NCBI GenBank assembly: GCA_022484695.1
Contig: JAKVKU010000005.1
Span: 124,001-188,000 of the forward strand
Direction of reading: 5' to 3'
Origin: Lactobacillus sp.
GTDB lineage: Bacteria > Bacillota > Bacilli > Lactobacillales > Lactobacillaceae
Length of the DNA: 64,000 bases
Shown here: piece after piece, positions 18,813-29,900 of the stretch
How the letters are laid out: every line of letters starts with the position of its first letter
Numbering within the stretch: the stretch's first letter is position 1
Program-made: the position numbers and the translations under genes
The notes under the pieces: generated by a model
Seen by the model: only the letters and a program-made list of their open reading frames with translations
The model's database searches: none
Told to the model about the DNA's origin: nothing

Positions 18813-19979
18813 ATGAAGCACATTTATTTAGATAATGCGGCCACCACACCCATGGCACCCGCGGTGGTGCAAGTGATGACCGATACCATGACCCAGACTT
18901 TTGGCAATGCCTCTAGTCCCCATTATTTTGGCCGGGCTGCCCGGACTATTTTAGATGAAAGTCGGCATACGATTGCTCAAAGCATTCACGCGCAACATGA
19001 TGACGAGATCGTGTTCACCTCTGGGGGATCAGAAAGTGATAACACGGCCATTATTCAAACGGCTTTGGCCCAGCAGGCCCAGGGTAAGCATATTATTACC
19101 ACAGCCGTGGAGCATCCCGCCGTTTTGAAATCTTTGGCCTATCTGGAGACCCTGGGCTTTGAAGTGACCTATTTACCTGTTGATGCCGAGAACCATATTA
19201 ATATGGCTGATTTTAAAGCTGCTTTGCGGCCAGACACCATCTTGGTGACGATCATGATGGGCAATAATGAAACTGGCGCCCGGATGCCGATTCATGAAAT
19301 TGGTGCGATCTTAAAAGATCATCCCGCTATTTTTCATACGGATGCGGTGCAAGCATATGGGTTGTTGCCCATTGATGTGGTGGCTGATCACATTGATTTA
19401 TTGTCCACCTCAGCCCATAAAATCAATGGGCCGAAATTTATTGGCTTTTTGTATGTCCGCGAAGGCATTCATTATTTGCCCCTGATCAAAGGTGGGGAAC
19501 AAGAGCACAAACGCCGGGCTGGGACGGAGAATATTCCCGCAATTGCCGGCTTTGCCAAAGCAGTTAGCCTGATTCCAGATGACGAGCGCATCCGGCGCCA
19601 GGCAAAGTATGCTAGTTTCAAACAGCACATTGTGACCTATCTGAGCGATCATGGGGTGGCTTTTGCGGTCAATGGGACTTTGGCCACGTCTGAATTACAG
19701 CATGTATTTAATCTTTGGATCAAGGATGTGCCCACCAATTTATTACAAATGAATCTAGATTTAGCCGGTTATGCAGTTTCCGGGGGCTCTGCTTGTACAG
19801 CTGGGAGTTTGGAACCGTCACACGTGTTAACGGCGATGTTTGGGGCCGATAGTCCTAGGATCAGTGAATCCATTCGCATTAGTTTTGGCGCACAAACTAC
19901 GCAAGCTGATATTGATGGCTTTAGCGCAGCGTTAGTTGGCATCGTGCAAAAATATTTGGCGCGCCAGACTGTTAAATAA
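18813..19979 (+). CDS. Cysteine desulfurase (IscS/NifS-like), partner of MnmA
   Basis: PLP enzyme that moves sulfur from cysteine to a protein persulfide. The PLP lysine is Lys203 in SAHKINGPK, and the persulfide cysteine is Cys328 in GGSACTAGS. 388 residues. Its placement upstream of DUF1831 and mnmA argues that it mainly supplies sulfur for tRNA 2-thiouridine rather than general Fe-S assembly; no scaffold gene is nearby. CGGAGG gives a strong ribosome site. The exact paralogue name (iscS, nifS or yrvO type) cannot be fixed from sequence alone. Confidence 0.93.
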   Translation: MKHIYLDNAATTPMAPAVVQVMTDTMTQTFGNASSPHYFGRAARTILDESRHTIAQSIHAQHDDEIVFTSGGSESDNTAIIQTALAQQAQGKHIITTAVEHPAVLKSLAYLETLGFEVTYLPVDAENHINMADFKAALRPDTILVTIMMGNNETGARMPIHEIGAILKDHPAIFHTDAVQAYGLLPIDVVADHIDLLSTSAHKINGPKFIGFLYVREGIHYLPLIKGGEQEHKRRAGTENIPAIAGFAKAVSLIPDDERIRRQAKYASFKQHIVTYLSDHGVAFAVNGTLATSELQHVFNLWIKDVPTNLLQMNLDLAGYAVSGGSACTAGSLEPSHVLTAMFGADSPRISESIRISFGAQTTQADIDGFSAALVGIVQKYLARQTVK

Positions 19980-19993
19980 AGGAGGAATTTTTC

Positions 19994-20338
19994 ATGGCAC
20001 TAGCAACCACAGCGTCCGTTTTGGGCGCACCGAAAAACTATGTTCTAAGTCCAGCAGTTAAGCGTTATACCTTACGGGATGTGGGTTTTCGTGAAACCCG
20101 CAATGGGAACTTCCAATTAGATCAACCCTTAAACGGGGAGTCACCCTACGCGGCTGGTTTTAAATTAAAGATGACCGTGGACAAGGATTTACAGAAATTT
20201 AAGATGTCAGTCACCGATGACAGTGGCTTACATCCTTTGAATATTTTTAAAGACCCAGCTAAAACCGCTGCTATTATTGAACAATTTGATTTTGTGATTC
20301 AAAACCTAATTGATCGGCAAGTTATCGCCGAAAAATAG
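19994..20338 (+). CDS. DUF1831 protein associated with cysteine desulfurase
   Basis: A 114-residue soluble protein of the DUF1831 family, which in lactobacilli is almost always encoded right next to the cysteine desulfurase. Function unknown; a sulfur-relay or desulfurase-accessory role is an inference from context only. There is no cysteine in the sequence, so it cannot itself carry a persulfide. AAAGGAGGA precedes the ATG, 14 bases after the desulfurase stop. Confidence 0.85.
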   Translation: MALATTASVLGAPKNYVLSPAVKRYTLRDVGFRETRNGNFQLDQPLNGESPYAAGFKLKMTVDKDLQKFKMSVTDDSGLHPLNIFKDPAKTAAIIEQFDFVIQNLIDRQVIAEK

Positions 20339-20350
20339 GCTTGACAGGCT

Positions 20351-20359
20351 TGTTATAAT
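20351..20359 (+). promoter_or_regulatory. Extended -10 promoter before mnmA
   Basis: TATAAT at 20354-20359 with TG at 20351-20352 (TGTTATAAT). No good -35 at the right distance. A later hairpin in the leader pairs TTCAAA (20383-20388) with TTTGAA (20409-20414). Confidence 0.5.
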
Positions 20360-20413
20360 GTAAGTTACTGGTGTTTGCGACCTTCAAATCGTAGAAGACT
20401 AGAATCTATTTGA

Positions 20414-21550
<1,137 letters not shown>

Positions 21551-21562
21551 TTAAATAATATC

Positions 21563-21604
21563 AAGGGACTTTAGATAGCAGCTTAATCTGAAGTCTCTTT
21601 TTTT
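21563..21604 (+). terminator. Intrinsic terminator after mnmA
   Basis: AAGGGACTTTAGAT pairs with ATCTGAAGTCTCTT (one bulge or wobble), followed by seven or more T. Confidence 0.9.
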
Positions 21605-21656
21605 GTAGTTGAGCTTGGTAGAATCCATTGGGGCTACCGACTTTTTTGGAAGTCTC

Positions 21657-21665
21657 TGGTATAAT
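21657..21665 (+). promoter_or_regulatory. Extended -10 promoter before the histidine phosphatase gene
   Basis: TATAAT at 21660-21665 preceded by TGG (21657-21659), about 49 bases before the ATG; the -35 region is weak. Confidence 0.55.
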
Positions 21666-21713
21666 GGAAGTTAAATTAAATTTAAAAGTTTTAAAGAATA
21701 AAGAGGTCATGTT

Positions 21714-22376
21714 ATGACAAAGCTGTATTTTGTGCGCCATGGAAAAACGCAATGGAACCTGGAGGGTCGTTACCAAGGTGGGCAAGGCGACTCGCCCCTA
21801 TTGCCCCAGAGTTATCAGGACATCGTCAGCCTGGGTAAATTTTTGAATCACGTCAAGTTTTCAAGAATCTACACCAGTCCATTACCCAGAGCGAAGATGA
21901 CAGCTATCTTTTTAAAGGAAGCCCTCGGTCAAGATGCGCCCATCATTATCAATGAAAACCTCCGGGAATTTAACCTGGGCAAAATGGAGGGCATGAAATT
22001 TAAAGATGTAGCGGCCAAATATCCTAAAGAATTAGCGGCCTTTCGCAATGCCCCCGGCAATTATAATCCGTCCCGGATCAGTGGAGAAACCTTCCCAGAA
22101 TTGATTGCCCGGATGCAACCGGTGATCAAACATGCGGTCCGCTTGGATAAAAGCGGCCAACAGAACTTATTATTTGTCAGCCACGGTGCTGCTTTGGTGG
22201 CTTTGATCCAATCACTCTTGGCCACCCCGATTGCCGATATGCGTAAAGATGGTGGCTTGACCAATAGTAGTGTGACGATTTTAGAAACCAAGGACCAAGG
22301 TCAGACTTTTAAACTTTTAAAGTGGAATGACACGGAATTTTTACATCACAAATTAACAACCAGCGATACAATTTAG
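21714..22376 (+). CDS. Histidine phosphatase family protein (phosphoglycerate mutase-like)
   Basis: Branch of the dPGM-like phosphatase superfamily. The phosphohistidine motif YFVRHGKTQWN has RHG at residues 8-10, and the second histidine lies in FVSHGAAL. 220 residues. The family contains mutases, phosphatases of small metabolites and others, so the substrate is unknown; it is shorter than glycolytic Gpm1-type enzymes and lacks their typical insertions. The gene heads a cluster with the TPR protein and recD2. Confidence 0.85.
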   Translation: MTKLYFVRHGKTQWNLEGRYQGGQGDSPLLPQSYQDIVSLGKFLNHVKFSRIYTSPLPRAKMTAIFLKEALGQDAPIIINENLREFNLGKMEGMKFKDVAAKYPKELAAFRNAPGNYNPSRISGETFPELIARMQPVIKHAVRLDKSGQQNLLFVSHGAALVALIQSLLATPIADMRKDGGLTNSSVTILETKDQGQTFKLLKWNDTEFLHHKLTTSDTI

Positions 22377-22391
22377 AGGTGTTTATTTTTT

Positions 22392-23078
22392 ATGAATCAG
22401 CAAGCTGCAGCACTTTTTGATAAAGATGATCAGCAAGGGGCAATTTCATTATTGGTGAAAGCCATTGCTAAAGATAGCGATGATCTGGAAAATTATTTAC
22501 AACTGGGAACGTATTTAACCGCCGTTCAAGATTTTGAACAGGCTGAAGAATTGTTTCAAAAAGCCTTGCATAAGTTTCCCAATAATCAAGCGTTAAACTA
22601 TAACTTAGGCGTTTTATATTATGAAGCTGGCGAGTTAAAAAAAGCCCAGGCCCAATTTCAAAGTCTTAATACGAAAGCACAGACGGCTGAAAATTATTTG
22701 ATGCTTGCCCGGGTCTTTTTTAAACAACAAAATTATCAAAAGGCCACAGCCTTTGCGCTGACCGCTCATGATTTAGCCCCTAAAGACACTGGAGCCTTAG
22801 TTTTGTTGGGGGATAGTCTGTTAAGCCTGGGGAATTTAAAACAGGCCCAGGACTTTTATTTAGATGCTTATGGGCTGGATAAAGCCAATTTAGCCGCCCT
22901 GTTTGGCGCCGGGATGGTGCAATATGTGTTAGATCACGATGATCATTTATTGCAAGCCGTTAAAGCCCAAGATCCCAAGTACTACCACGCCCAACAAAAG
23001 CGCTTGAGTGATATTGAAAAATATGTGGCTACCCAAACCAACCCCAAGGCCAAATCGGAGTCCGATCATGATGCATGA
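22392..23078 (+). CDS. Tetratricopeptide repeat protein
   Basis: Helical repeat protein of 228 residues with about five TPR units between residues 1 and 190 (for example LNYNLGVLYYEAGELKKAQAQF and LVLLGDSLLSLGNLKQAQDFY, partial). No signal peptide or membrane segment, so probably a cytoplasmic adaptor. Genes of this type sit directly before recD2 in many Firmicutes (YrrB-like), but no partner is proven. Its last 11 bases overlap the recD2 start, suggesting translational coupling. The ribosome site GAGGTG is about 10 bases from the ATG. Confidence 0.85.
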   Translation: MNQQAAALFDKDDQQGAISLLVKAIAKDSDDLENYLQLGTYLTAVQDFEQAEELFQKALHKFPNNQALNYNLGVLYYEAGELKKAQAQFQSLNTKAQTAENYLMLARVFFKQQNYQKATAFALTAHDLAPKDTGALVLLGDSLLSLGNLKQAQDFYLDAYGLDKANLAALFGAGMVQYVLDHDDHLLQAVKAQDPKYYHAQQKRLSDIEKYVATQTNPKAKSESDHDA

Positions 23079-25530
23079 TCCCAAGGTGCCGGCTTACTTT
23101 GTGACGGGGACCGTGGCCAGTATCTTTTTTCAAAATCCCGACAATTTTTATAAAATTCTTTTGATCAACATTCAAGAAACCAATTTACCGGATTACCAGG
23201 AATCCGAGATTGTGGTGACCGGTAATTTTGGGGAAATCAAAGATGAACAAGTCTATACCTTTAAGGGCCAGGCTATTGATCATCCCCGCTATGGCTATCA
23301 ATTTAAAGCGGACAATTATGAGACCCAAACTCCCACTTCAAAAGAAGGGTTGATCAGTTATTTATCTGGGGCACAATTTAAGGGCATTGGGCCCAAAACC
23401 GCCCAGCGCATTGTGGCCGAACTAGGGCTAGGGGCCATCGATAAAATTATTAAAAATCCTGATGTCTTGAGTTCCTTGGGGTTAAATCAAACCAAGCGCC
23501 AAGATCTGGTTCAAGCCCTGCAGGATAATGTGGGCATGGAAAAAGCCATCATTAGTTTAAATGCCTTTGGGTTTGGCAGTAATTTAGCTACGCAAATTTT
23601 CCAGAAATATAAAGAAGACACCCTAAGGATCTTGACGGAAAATCCCTATCAGTTGGTTTATGACATCAGCGGGGTGGGCTTTAAGCGGGCGGATCAAATT
23701 GCCGAACAAGAGGGCATTCAAGCCGATGCGCCGGAGCGTTATCAGGCTGGTATTTTGCAAGTGTTAAATGATTTAACCTATCAAGAAGGGGATACTTACA
23801 CCCAAGCAGATAAGTTATTGCGACAAACAGCCCAACTCTTAGAGAGCAGCCGGCACGTGGCGGTAGCCGACGCCGATTTAATTACGCAAATGCAAAATCT
23901 AGCGGCAGATGGCCGCCTGATTTCCCAAGACCACCGGCTTTATCCGGAATTTTTATTTCATAGTGAGTGGCAGATCGCCAATCACCTCCATCGCCTGAAA
24001 CAAGTATCTGAAGATACTATTGACGATGCTACCTTTGAGGCGTTGATCAAAGCGGCTCAAGGGGATTTAAAGATTCAATATGATCCACAACAAAAAGCAG
24101 CTATCCGCCAGGCTTTGACCGAGCCGGTAACGCTTTTGACCGGGGGACCGGGGACGGGGAAAACCACCGTCTTAAATGGCATTGTTTATTGTTTTGCCCA
24201 GTACCGAGAATTTTCCTTGGATATCAATGATTATAAAGATGAAAGTTTTCCAGTCCTCTTAGGGGCGCCCACTGGTCGGGCGGCCAAGCGCATGAGCGAA
24301 ACCACGGGGCTACCTGCCAGCACCATTCACCGGTTATTGGGCTTGAATGGCCGGGAAGAATTAGGCGATGATCTCCAAAGTAACGAACTGACCGGCCAAT
24401 TGTTAGTTGTCGATGAGATGTCCATGGTGGATACGTCACTATTTAGACAATTGGTCAAGTCCATTGCCACGGGGATGCACGTGGTTCTAGTGGGGGATAA
24501 GGACCAATTACCTTCCGTAGGCCCAGGCCAAGTCTTTGCCGACTTATTAGCCTCTGGGGTAATTCCCGGTCATGAATTAAAGCGTATTTATCGCCAAGAC
24601 GCTAATTCATCAATTATTCCCTTAGCCCACGAAATCAATGAGGGCCATTTTGATACCAATTTCTTCAAAAATCAAAGCGATCGTAGCTTCATTAAATGTG
24701 CCCCTAATCAAATTCCGGATGTGATTGCCCAAGTGGTCAAAAAAGCCAAGGCCAAAGGGTTTTCCAGCAAGGATATGCAAGTCCTTATTCCCATGTACCG
24801 GGGGGTGGCGGGGATCGATCATTTAAATCCCTTGGTTCAAGATATTATGAATCCCAAAAAAACAGCAAGAACCAAAGAAATCGAATTTGGGGCCTTTGCT
24901 TATCGAATTGGGGACAAGGTGTTGCATTTGGTAAATAGTCCCGATTTAAATGTTTTTAACGGAGAAATTGGTCAGATTGTTGCCATCAGCCTAGCCAAGG
25001 AAAATACGGCGCATACGGATCAAATCACCATTGATTTTGATGGCAACGAAGTGACTTATAAGCGCTCAGAGTGGAATCGGTTCACATTAGCTTATTGTAC
25101 TTCGATCCATAAGGCCCAGGGCAGCGAATTTCCTTTGGTGATTTTGCCCTTGGTCATGCAATTTAGGCGCATGTTGAAACGTAATCTATTATATACCGCG
25201 GTGACCCGGGCCAAGGCCTTATTGATCATGGTTGGTGAGCCCCAGGCTTTTGAGACCGCCATCACGTCACTAGCTAATACCCGGCAAACCAGCTTAATTT
25301 TACGGCTGCACGCGGTTTTCGGCGGGGATGAAGCAGCCAAGGCGACAGCCGGAACACCGGCGCAAGCAACGTCTGGTAAACTTGAGCCGACCACGGCTGA
25401 ATTGCCCGATGCTGCGACAACTGAGGCTACACCGGCTCTGACAATGACCCAGGTGCTTGAGCAGGCGATTGATCCCATGATCGGCATGGGGAACACAACG
25501 CCTTACACCTTTATGAAACAGGAGGATTAG
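23068..25530 (+). CDS. recD2: ATP-dependent 5'-3' DNA helicase RecD2
   Basis: Superfamily 1B helicase (RecD/TraA type) that works without RecBC in replication and repair. An N-terminal OB-like region and helix-hairpin-helix repeats (FKGIGPKTAQRIV) precede the motor; the Walker A is TGGPGTGKTTVL (about residues 356-367), Walker B contains VVDEMSMVD, and motif VI AVTRAK is near the end. The last 50 residues are Ala/Thr/Pro-rich and probably disordered. ATG 23068 or 23071 are both possible starts (CGGAG upstream); 820 residues from the first. It overlaps the TPR gene. Confidence 0.95.
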   Translation: MMHDPKVPAYFVTGTVASIFFQNPDNFYKILLINIQETNLPDYQESEIVVTGNFGEIKDEQVYTFKGQAIDHPRYGYQFKADNYETQTPTSKEGLISYLSGAQFKGIGPKTAQRIVAELGLGAIDKIIKNPDVLSSLGLNQTKRQDLVQALQDNVGMEKAIISLNAFGFGSNLATQIFQKYKEDTLRILTENPYQLVYDISGVGFKRADQIAEQEGIQADAPERYQAGILQVLNDLTYQEGDTYTQADKLLRQTAQLLESSRHVAVADADLITQMQNLAADGRLISQDHRLYPEFLFHSEWQIANHLHRLKQVSEDTIDDATFEALIKAAQGDLKIQYDPQQKAAIRQALTEPVTLLTGGPGTGKTTVLNGIVYCFAQYREFSLDINDYKDESFPVLLGAPTGRAAKRMSETTGLPASTIHRLLGLNGREELGDDLQSNELTGQLLVVDEMSMVDTSLFRQLVKSIATGMHVVLVGDKDQLPSVGPGQVFADLLASGVIPGHELKRIYRQDANSSIIPLAHEINEGHFDTNFFKNQSDRSFIKCAPNQIPDVIAQVVKKAKAKGFSSKDMQVLIPMYRGVAGIDHLNPLVQDIMNPKKTARTKEIEFGAFAYRIGDKVLHLVNSPDLNVFNGEIGQIVAISLAKENTAHTDQITIDFDGNEVTYKRSEWNRFTLAYCTSIHKAQGSEFPLVILPLVMQFRRMLKRNLLYTAVTRAKALLIMVGEPQAFETAITSLANTRQTSLILRLHAVFGGDEAAKATAGTPAQATSGKLEPTTAELPDAATTEATPALTMTQVLEQAIDPMIGMGNTTPYTFMKQED

Positions 25531-25531
25531 T

Positions 25532-26749
25532 TTGGAAAATCCACATGAACATTTACGGATCAAGTCCGTACCAGTGAGCGATGTCGAACAATTTAATGAT
25601 TTATTGCGCTATGTTTTTCAAGTGACGAATCAAGATCTAATTGAAAGCGGCTATGAAGAAGGGGAGCTGGTCCATGCCAAGCAACCTATCTTGGAGAAGT
25701 CTGATGTGATTGGTTGGTATAATCAAGCCCAACTAATCTCTCAATTAGCAATTTATCCTTGTCATGTCAATATTCATGGCCATATTTTCAAAATGGCTGG
25801 ACTAACTGGGGTGGGAACTTATCCAGAATACGCCGGACATGGCCTCATGCATGAGTTGGTGAAAGTTGGCCTCAAGCGCATGCGCAGCCACCAGCAGTGG
25901 ATATCTTACCTGTATCCTTACAGCATTCCTTTTTATCGCAAAAAAGGCTGGGAGATCATGTCAGATCACTTGACCTTTGATATTCGTGATACCCAATTGC
26001 CCAAACAAGTTCCCTTAAAGGGCTATGTGGAACGCAAGGAAATTGACGATCCCGATATTTTTAAGACTTATGATCGTTTTGCCCATCAAACCCATGGGGC
26101 CATGATTCGAGACCAATTAGCCTGGGATGAGTATTGGCGTTGGGAAAATGAGGAAGAACGCACCGCCGCAATTTATTATGACGAAAATAACGAACCCATT
26201 GGCTATGTTATCTACTGGATCGCTGAAGAAGTTTTTCATATTAAAGAGATGATCTATCTCAAACAAGAGGCCCGCATTGGCCTTTGGAACTTCATCAGTG
26301 CCCATTATTCCATGGTGACCCATGTGAAGGGCCATATTTATAAAGATGAACCCATTGCCTTTTTATTAGACGATGGCGATATTAAAGAAACAATTGCCCC
26401 TTACTTTATGGCCAGGATCGTGGATGTGGCCGAGTTTTTAAAAGTGTATCCCTTTGATAATGTGGATGTGGGCATTGATTTTCACTTTGAGATCACTGAC
26501 CCTTTGGCAACGTGGAATAATGGGATATTTGGCTTGCACTTTGATCCAGATGGCAGTTTCCAACTGTCAGATCAAGCGATTGGCAGTGCCGTTAAGTGTG
26601 ACATTCAAACCTTGACGACCATGCTGATGAGTTATCAGCGACCGTCATATTTACAGCAAATTGAGCGCTTAGATGCTGATCGGGCGTCGATCCGGAACTT
26701 AGAGCGTTTGATACCCATGGAAACACCTTACTTCTCAGATTATTTTTGA
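25532..26749 (+). CDS. GNAT acetyltransferase of the Eis-like family
   Basis: Three-part protein (405 residues): an N-terminal GNAT domain with the acetyl-CoA loop VGTYPEYAGHGLMHELV, a second GNAT-like region, and a C-terminal sterol-carrier-like domain, the layout of Eis enhanced-intracellular-survival proteins. Substrate unknown. The start is TTG 25532, 7 bases after AGGAGG (which lies in the recD2 end), one base after the recD2 stop; no ATG fits. The gene is co-transcribed with recD2. Confidence 0.85.
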   Translation: MENPHEHLRIKSVPVSDVEQFNDLLRYVFQVTNQDLIESGYEEGELVHAKQPILEKSDVIGWYNQAQLISQLAIYPCHVNIHGHIFKMAGLTGVGTYPEYAGHGLMHELVKVGLKRMRSHQQWISYLYPYSIPFYRKKGWEIMSDHLTFDIRDTQLPKQVPLKGYVERKEIDDPDIFKTYDRFAHQTHGAMIRDQLAWDEYWRWENEEERTAAIYYDENNEPIGYVIYWIAEEVFHIKEMIYLKQEARIGLWNFISAHYSMVTHVKGHIYKDEPIAFLLDDGDIKETIAPYFMARIVDVAEFLKVYPFDNVDVGIDFHFEITDPLATWNNGIFGLHFDPDGSFQLSDQAIGSAVKCDIQTLTTMLMSYQRPSYLQQIERLDADRASIRNLERLIPMETPYFSDYF

Positions 26750-26807
26750 CCAATAATTCGTGGCATTAAGGGAATTCCCCATATTTCATTCATGTTAGCT
26801 TAGTTCA

Positions 26808-26850
26808 AAATAGCGTAAAATTCCTGGTACAAAGGAATTTTACGCTATTT
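26808..26850. terminator. Perfect 17-bp hairpin after the GNAT gene
   Basis: Arms 26808-26824 and 26834-26850 are exactly complementary, with a 9-base loop. The lower stem is A-rich on the left and T-rich on the right, so it can act as an intrinsic terminator; there is no long separate T run. Confidence 0.75.
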
Positions 26851-26882
26851 ATGTTTTATCAGGGCAATCAGGAAATTAAATA

Positions 26883-26897
26883 AATTTACAGAAAATC
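26883..26897 (+). promoter_or_regulatory. CodY-like box upstream of gltB
   Basis: AATTTACAGAAAATC matches the CodY consensus AATTTTCWGAAAATT at 13 of 15 positions. It ends 11 bases before the gltB -35 element. CodY controls nitrogen genes in many Firmicutes, but I do not know that this genome has codY. Confidence 0.5.
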
Positions 26898-26908
26898 TAC
26901 AAATGCCC

Positions 26909-26937
26909 TTGAAAAATTAGAGTTTGATTAGTAATAT
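26909..26937 (+). promoter_or_regulatory. gltB promoter
   Basis: TTGAAA at 26909-26914, 17-base spacer, TAATAT at 26932-26937. The expected start of transcription, near 26944, begins a region with two direct copies of AATTAATTAT (26946-26955 and 26965-26974). Confidence 0.7.
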
Positions 26938-26999
26938 TAACTTACAATTAATTATGAACCTTCTAATTAATTATTCTTGCGGATTAAGGTGGTCACAAT

Positions 27000-29900
27000 A
27001 TGAACTCAAAGGATAACTTATTATATGATCCCCGCTTTGAACATGATGCATGTGGGATGGGTTTCATTACGCAAATCAATGGCAAAAAAAGTCATTGGCT
27101 TTTGGAACAAGCCCTAACCATGTTACAGCGGATGAATCATCGTGGCGGGACTGGCTCTGAACCAGATACTGGGGATGGTGCCGGCGTACTGTTACAAATC
27201 TCGGATCCTTTTTTTCAAAAAGAAGCACAAAATAATGGTTTTAAGTTACCGGCAGCCGGTTATTATGCGGTGGGTCAATTTTTTGTGCCTCAAAAGCAAA
27301 GCGAAAAAGAAGCGGTACTGCGCTCAGTTACTGAAGAAATTCAAAATGCCGGCATCGATGTTTTAGGCAGTCGGGATGTACCCTTCATTTATGAAGCTTG
27401 TGGCCCAACAGCTCAAAAAATCATGCCTGGTTTTGTACAAGTCTTCTTAGCCAAACCCGGCGACATTGAGTTAGGTCGTAACTTTGAAGATGTCTTATAT
27501 AAATTGCGGCGTCATTTAGAGAAAACTTTTTCTTCTGACGACGAATTAAGCATTGTTAGTCTCTCCAGTCAAACAATTGTGTATAAAGGGATGCTGCATG
27601 CTTATCAAGTGGGTTTATTTTATCCGGACTTACACGATGAAACCATGATCTCATCGATTTGTTTAGTACACTCACGGTTTTCTACCAATACGTTCCCCAG
27701 CTGGGATCGGGCGCAACCTTATCGTTTCTTGGCCCACAATGGGGAAATCAACACCTTAAAGGGTGCCGAAAATTGGATGACGGCTCATAATGTGGAAATT
27801 TATAACGAAGGGGACTCCGATTCAGCAAAATTAGAAAACTGTATGGAGTATCTCTATCGTCACGGTCGGGATATCCCGGAAGCCTTATTGATGATGGTCC
27901 CAGAAGCTTGGGCAAAGTCTGATAGTTTGCCAACGGCACAACGGGCCTTTGATGAATATAACGATAGTTTCATGTCACCTTGGGATGGGCCAGCAGCTTT
28001 ATGTTTCACAGATGGGACGCAAGTGGGGGCAGCCCTAGATCGGAATGGCTTACGGCCATCTCGTTATATTTTAGATGACAAGGGGATATTGGTCGTTGCT
28101 TCAGAGTCCGGGGTCATGGACATGGATCCCCAAACGGTTGTCAAAAAGGGCATATTAGGCCCCGCAGATATGATCTTAGTGGATACAAAAGTTGGTAAGT
28201 TTTACGAGACGGATGAAATTAAAGCTAAATATGCTAAGAAATATCCTTATGAACAATGGATCAAAGATAATCAATTGACCCTGGATAAATTACCCGCCGT
28301 GCCAACCCAACGGGACTTGACCCATGATGAATTGGAGTTATTGTGGCGCCGGCATGGTTATACGGATGATATTATCCGTGAAGCTATTTTACCCATGGCT
28401 CAAAAAGGCGAAGAACCGATTATTTCCATGGGTTTTGATTCCCCATTAGCGGTTTTAAGCCACAAACCTCAATCTTTATTTACGTATTTTAAACAACAAT
28501 TTGCCCAAGTTACGAATCCACCTATTGATGCCATTCGTGAGGACTTTGTCATTGGCACAGAGATGTTCTTAGGCCGGGATGATGATATTACCCGGCCACT
28601 GCCAGCCAATGCCCAAAAAATCCGCTTAGATGCGCCAATTTTGGCCAATGAAGACTTTGAAAAAATCAGTCATTTAAATCAGCCTGGGTTTAAAGCTGCA
28701 ACGATTTCAGTAGCCTATAAACGGGATATGCCAGCGGTTAATCGTTTGGAGCAGGCCCTTGATGACATGTTCAAAGCTGCTGAATCCCAAGTGGATGCTG
28801 GGGCGACGCTGTTGATCTTAAGTGACCAACAAGCTGATGAAGACGATTTGGTCATCCCTATTTTGCTGGCCACCGCCGGATTGAATAATTATCTTGTGAA
28901 AAAAGGCAAGCGGGGCAAAGCATCTTTGATCATTGCCAGTGGGGAACCTTGCGAAGTCCATCATTATGCCACCTTATTGGGCTACGGGGCTTCCGCAATT
29001 TACCCTTATGGGGCTTATCAAACCTTAAAAGAGTTCAAAATGGCCGATGCCATCCCAACTTATGTCAAGGCCTGTATCAAAGGTATTGTTAAGATCATGA
29101 GTCGGATGGGTATTTCCACGGTCAATGGGTATCAAGGGGCCCAATTATTTGAAGCCATCGGGTTAAACAATGATGTGGTGGATAAATATTTCTCAGGGAC
29201 ACCCAGTCGCATCGGCGGTATTGGCTTAAAAGCCATTGAACAAGAATACTATGCCCGTTATGAAAAAGCCTATGGTCCTTATCGTAAAGACGATCTTGCC
29301 TCTGGCGGCAGTTTCAAATATCGGGTGAACGGGGAACATCACTTATATAATCCAGTTTCTTTATTTAAGTTTCAAGATGCCATTCGCACGGGTAACTATG
29401 ATCTCTTCAAAGAATATACCAAAGAAATGAATCAAGAAGCCCAAGATAATCCAACGACATTACGGTCCATGTGGTACTTTGATTATAGTAAAGATCCAGT
29501 ACCGTTAAGTGAAGTTGAACCTATTGAAACCATTGTCAAACGCTTCAAGTCTGGGGCTATGAGTTATGGGGCCCTTTCTGAAGAGGCCCATGAAACCATT
29601 GCCGAAGCCATGAATAACTTGGGTGCCAAGAGCAATAGTGGTGAAGGTGGGGAAAACCGCACCCGCTTTGCCCTTAAACCTGATGGCCGCAATCTCAATA
29701 GTAAAATTAAACAAGTGGCTTCTGCGCGCTTTGGGGTCAATGCGGAATATTTAATGAGCGCTGAAGAAATTCAAATCAAGATGGCCCAAGGTGCTAAACC
29801 TGGTGAAGGGGGCCAATTGGCCGCTAAGAAGAACTATCCTTGGGTGGCTGAATGCCGTGGGGCAACGCCTGGCGTGCGGTTGATCTCACCACCACCCCAT

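Noticed and set aside
20341-20359. TTGACA and TATAAT upstream of mnmA as a paired promoter
   Set aside because: They are only 7 bases apart; I keep the TATAAT as an extended -10 and drop the TTGACA.
25092-25563. Minus-strand open frames inside recD2 (and similar long antisense frames elsewhere)
   Set aside because: They are shadows of GC-rich codon positions in real genes, with no ribosome sites and no family resemblance.
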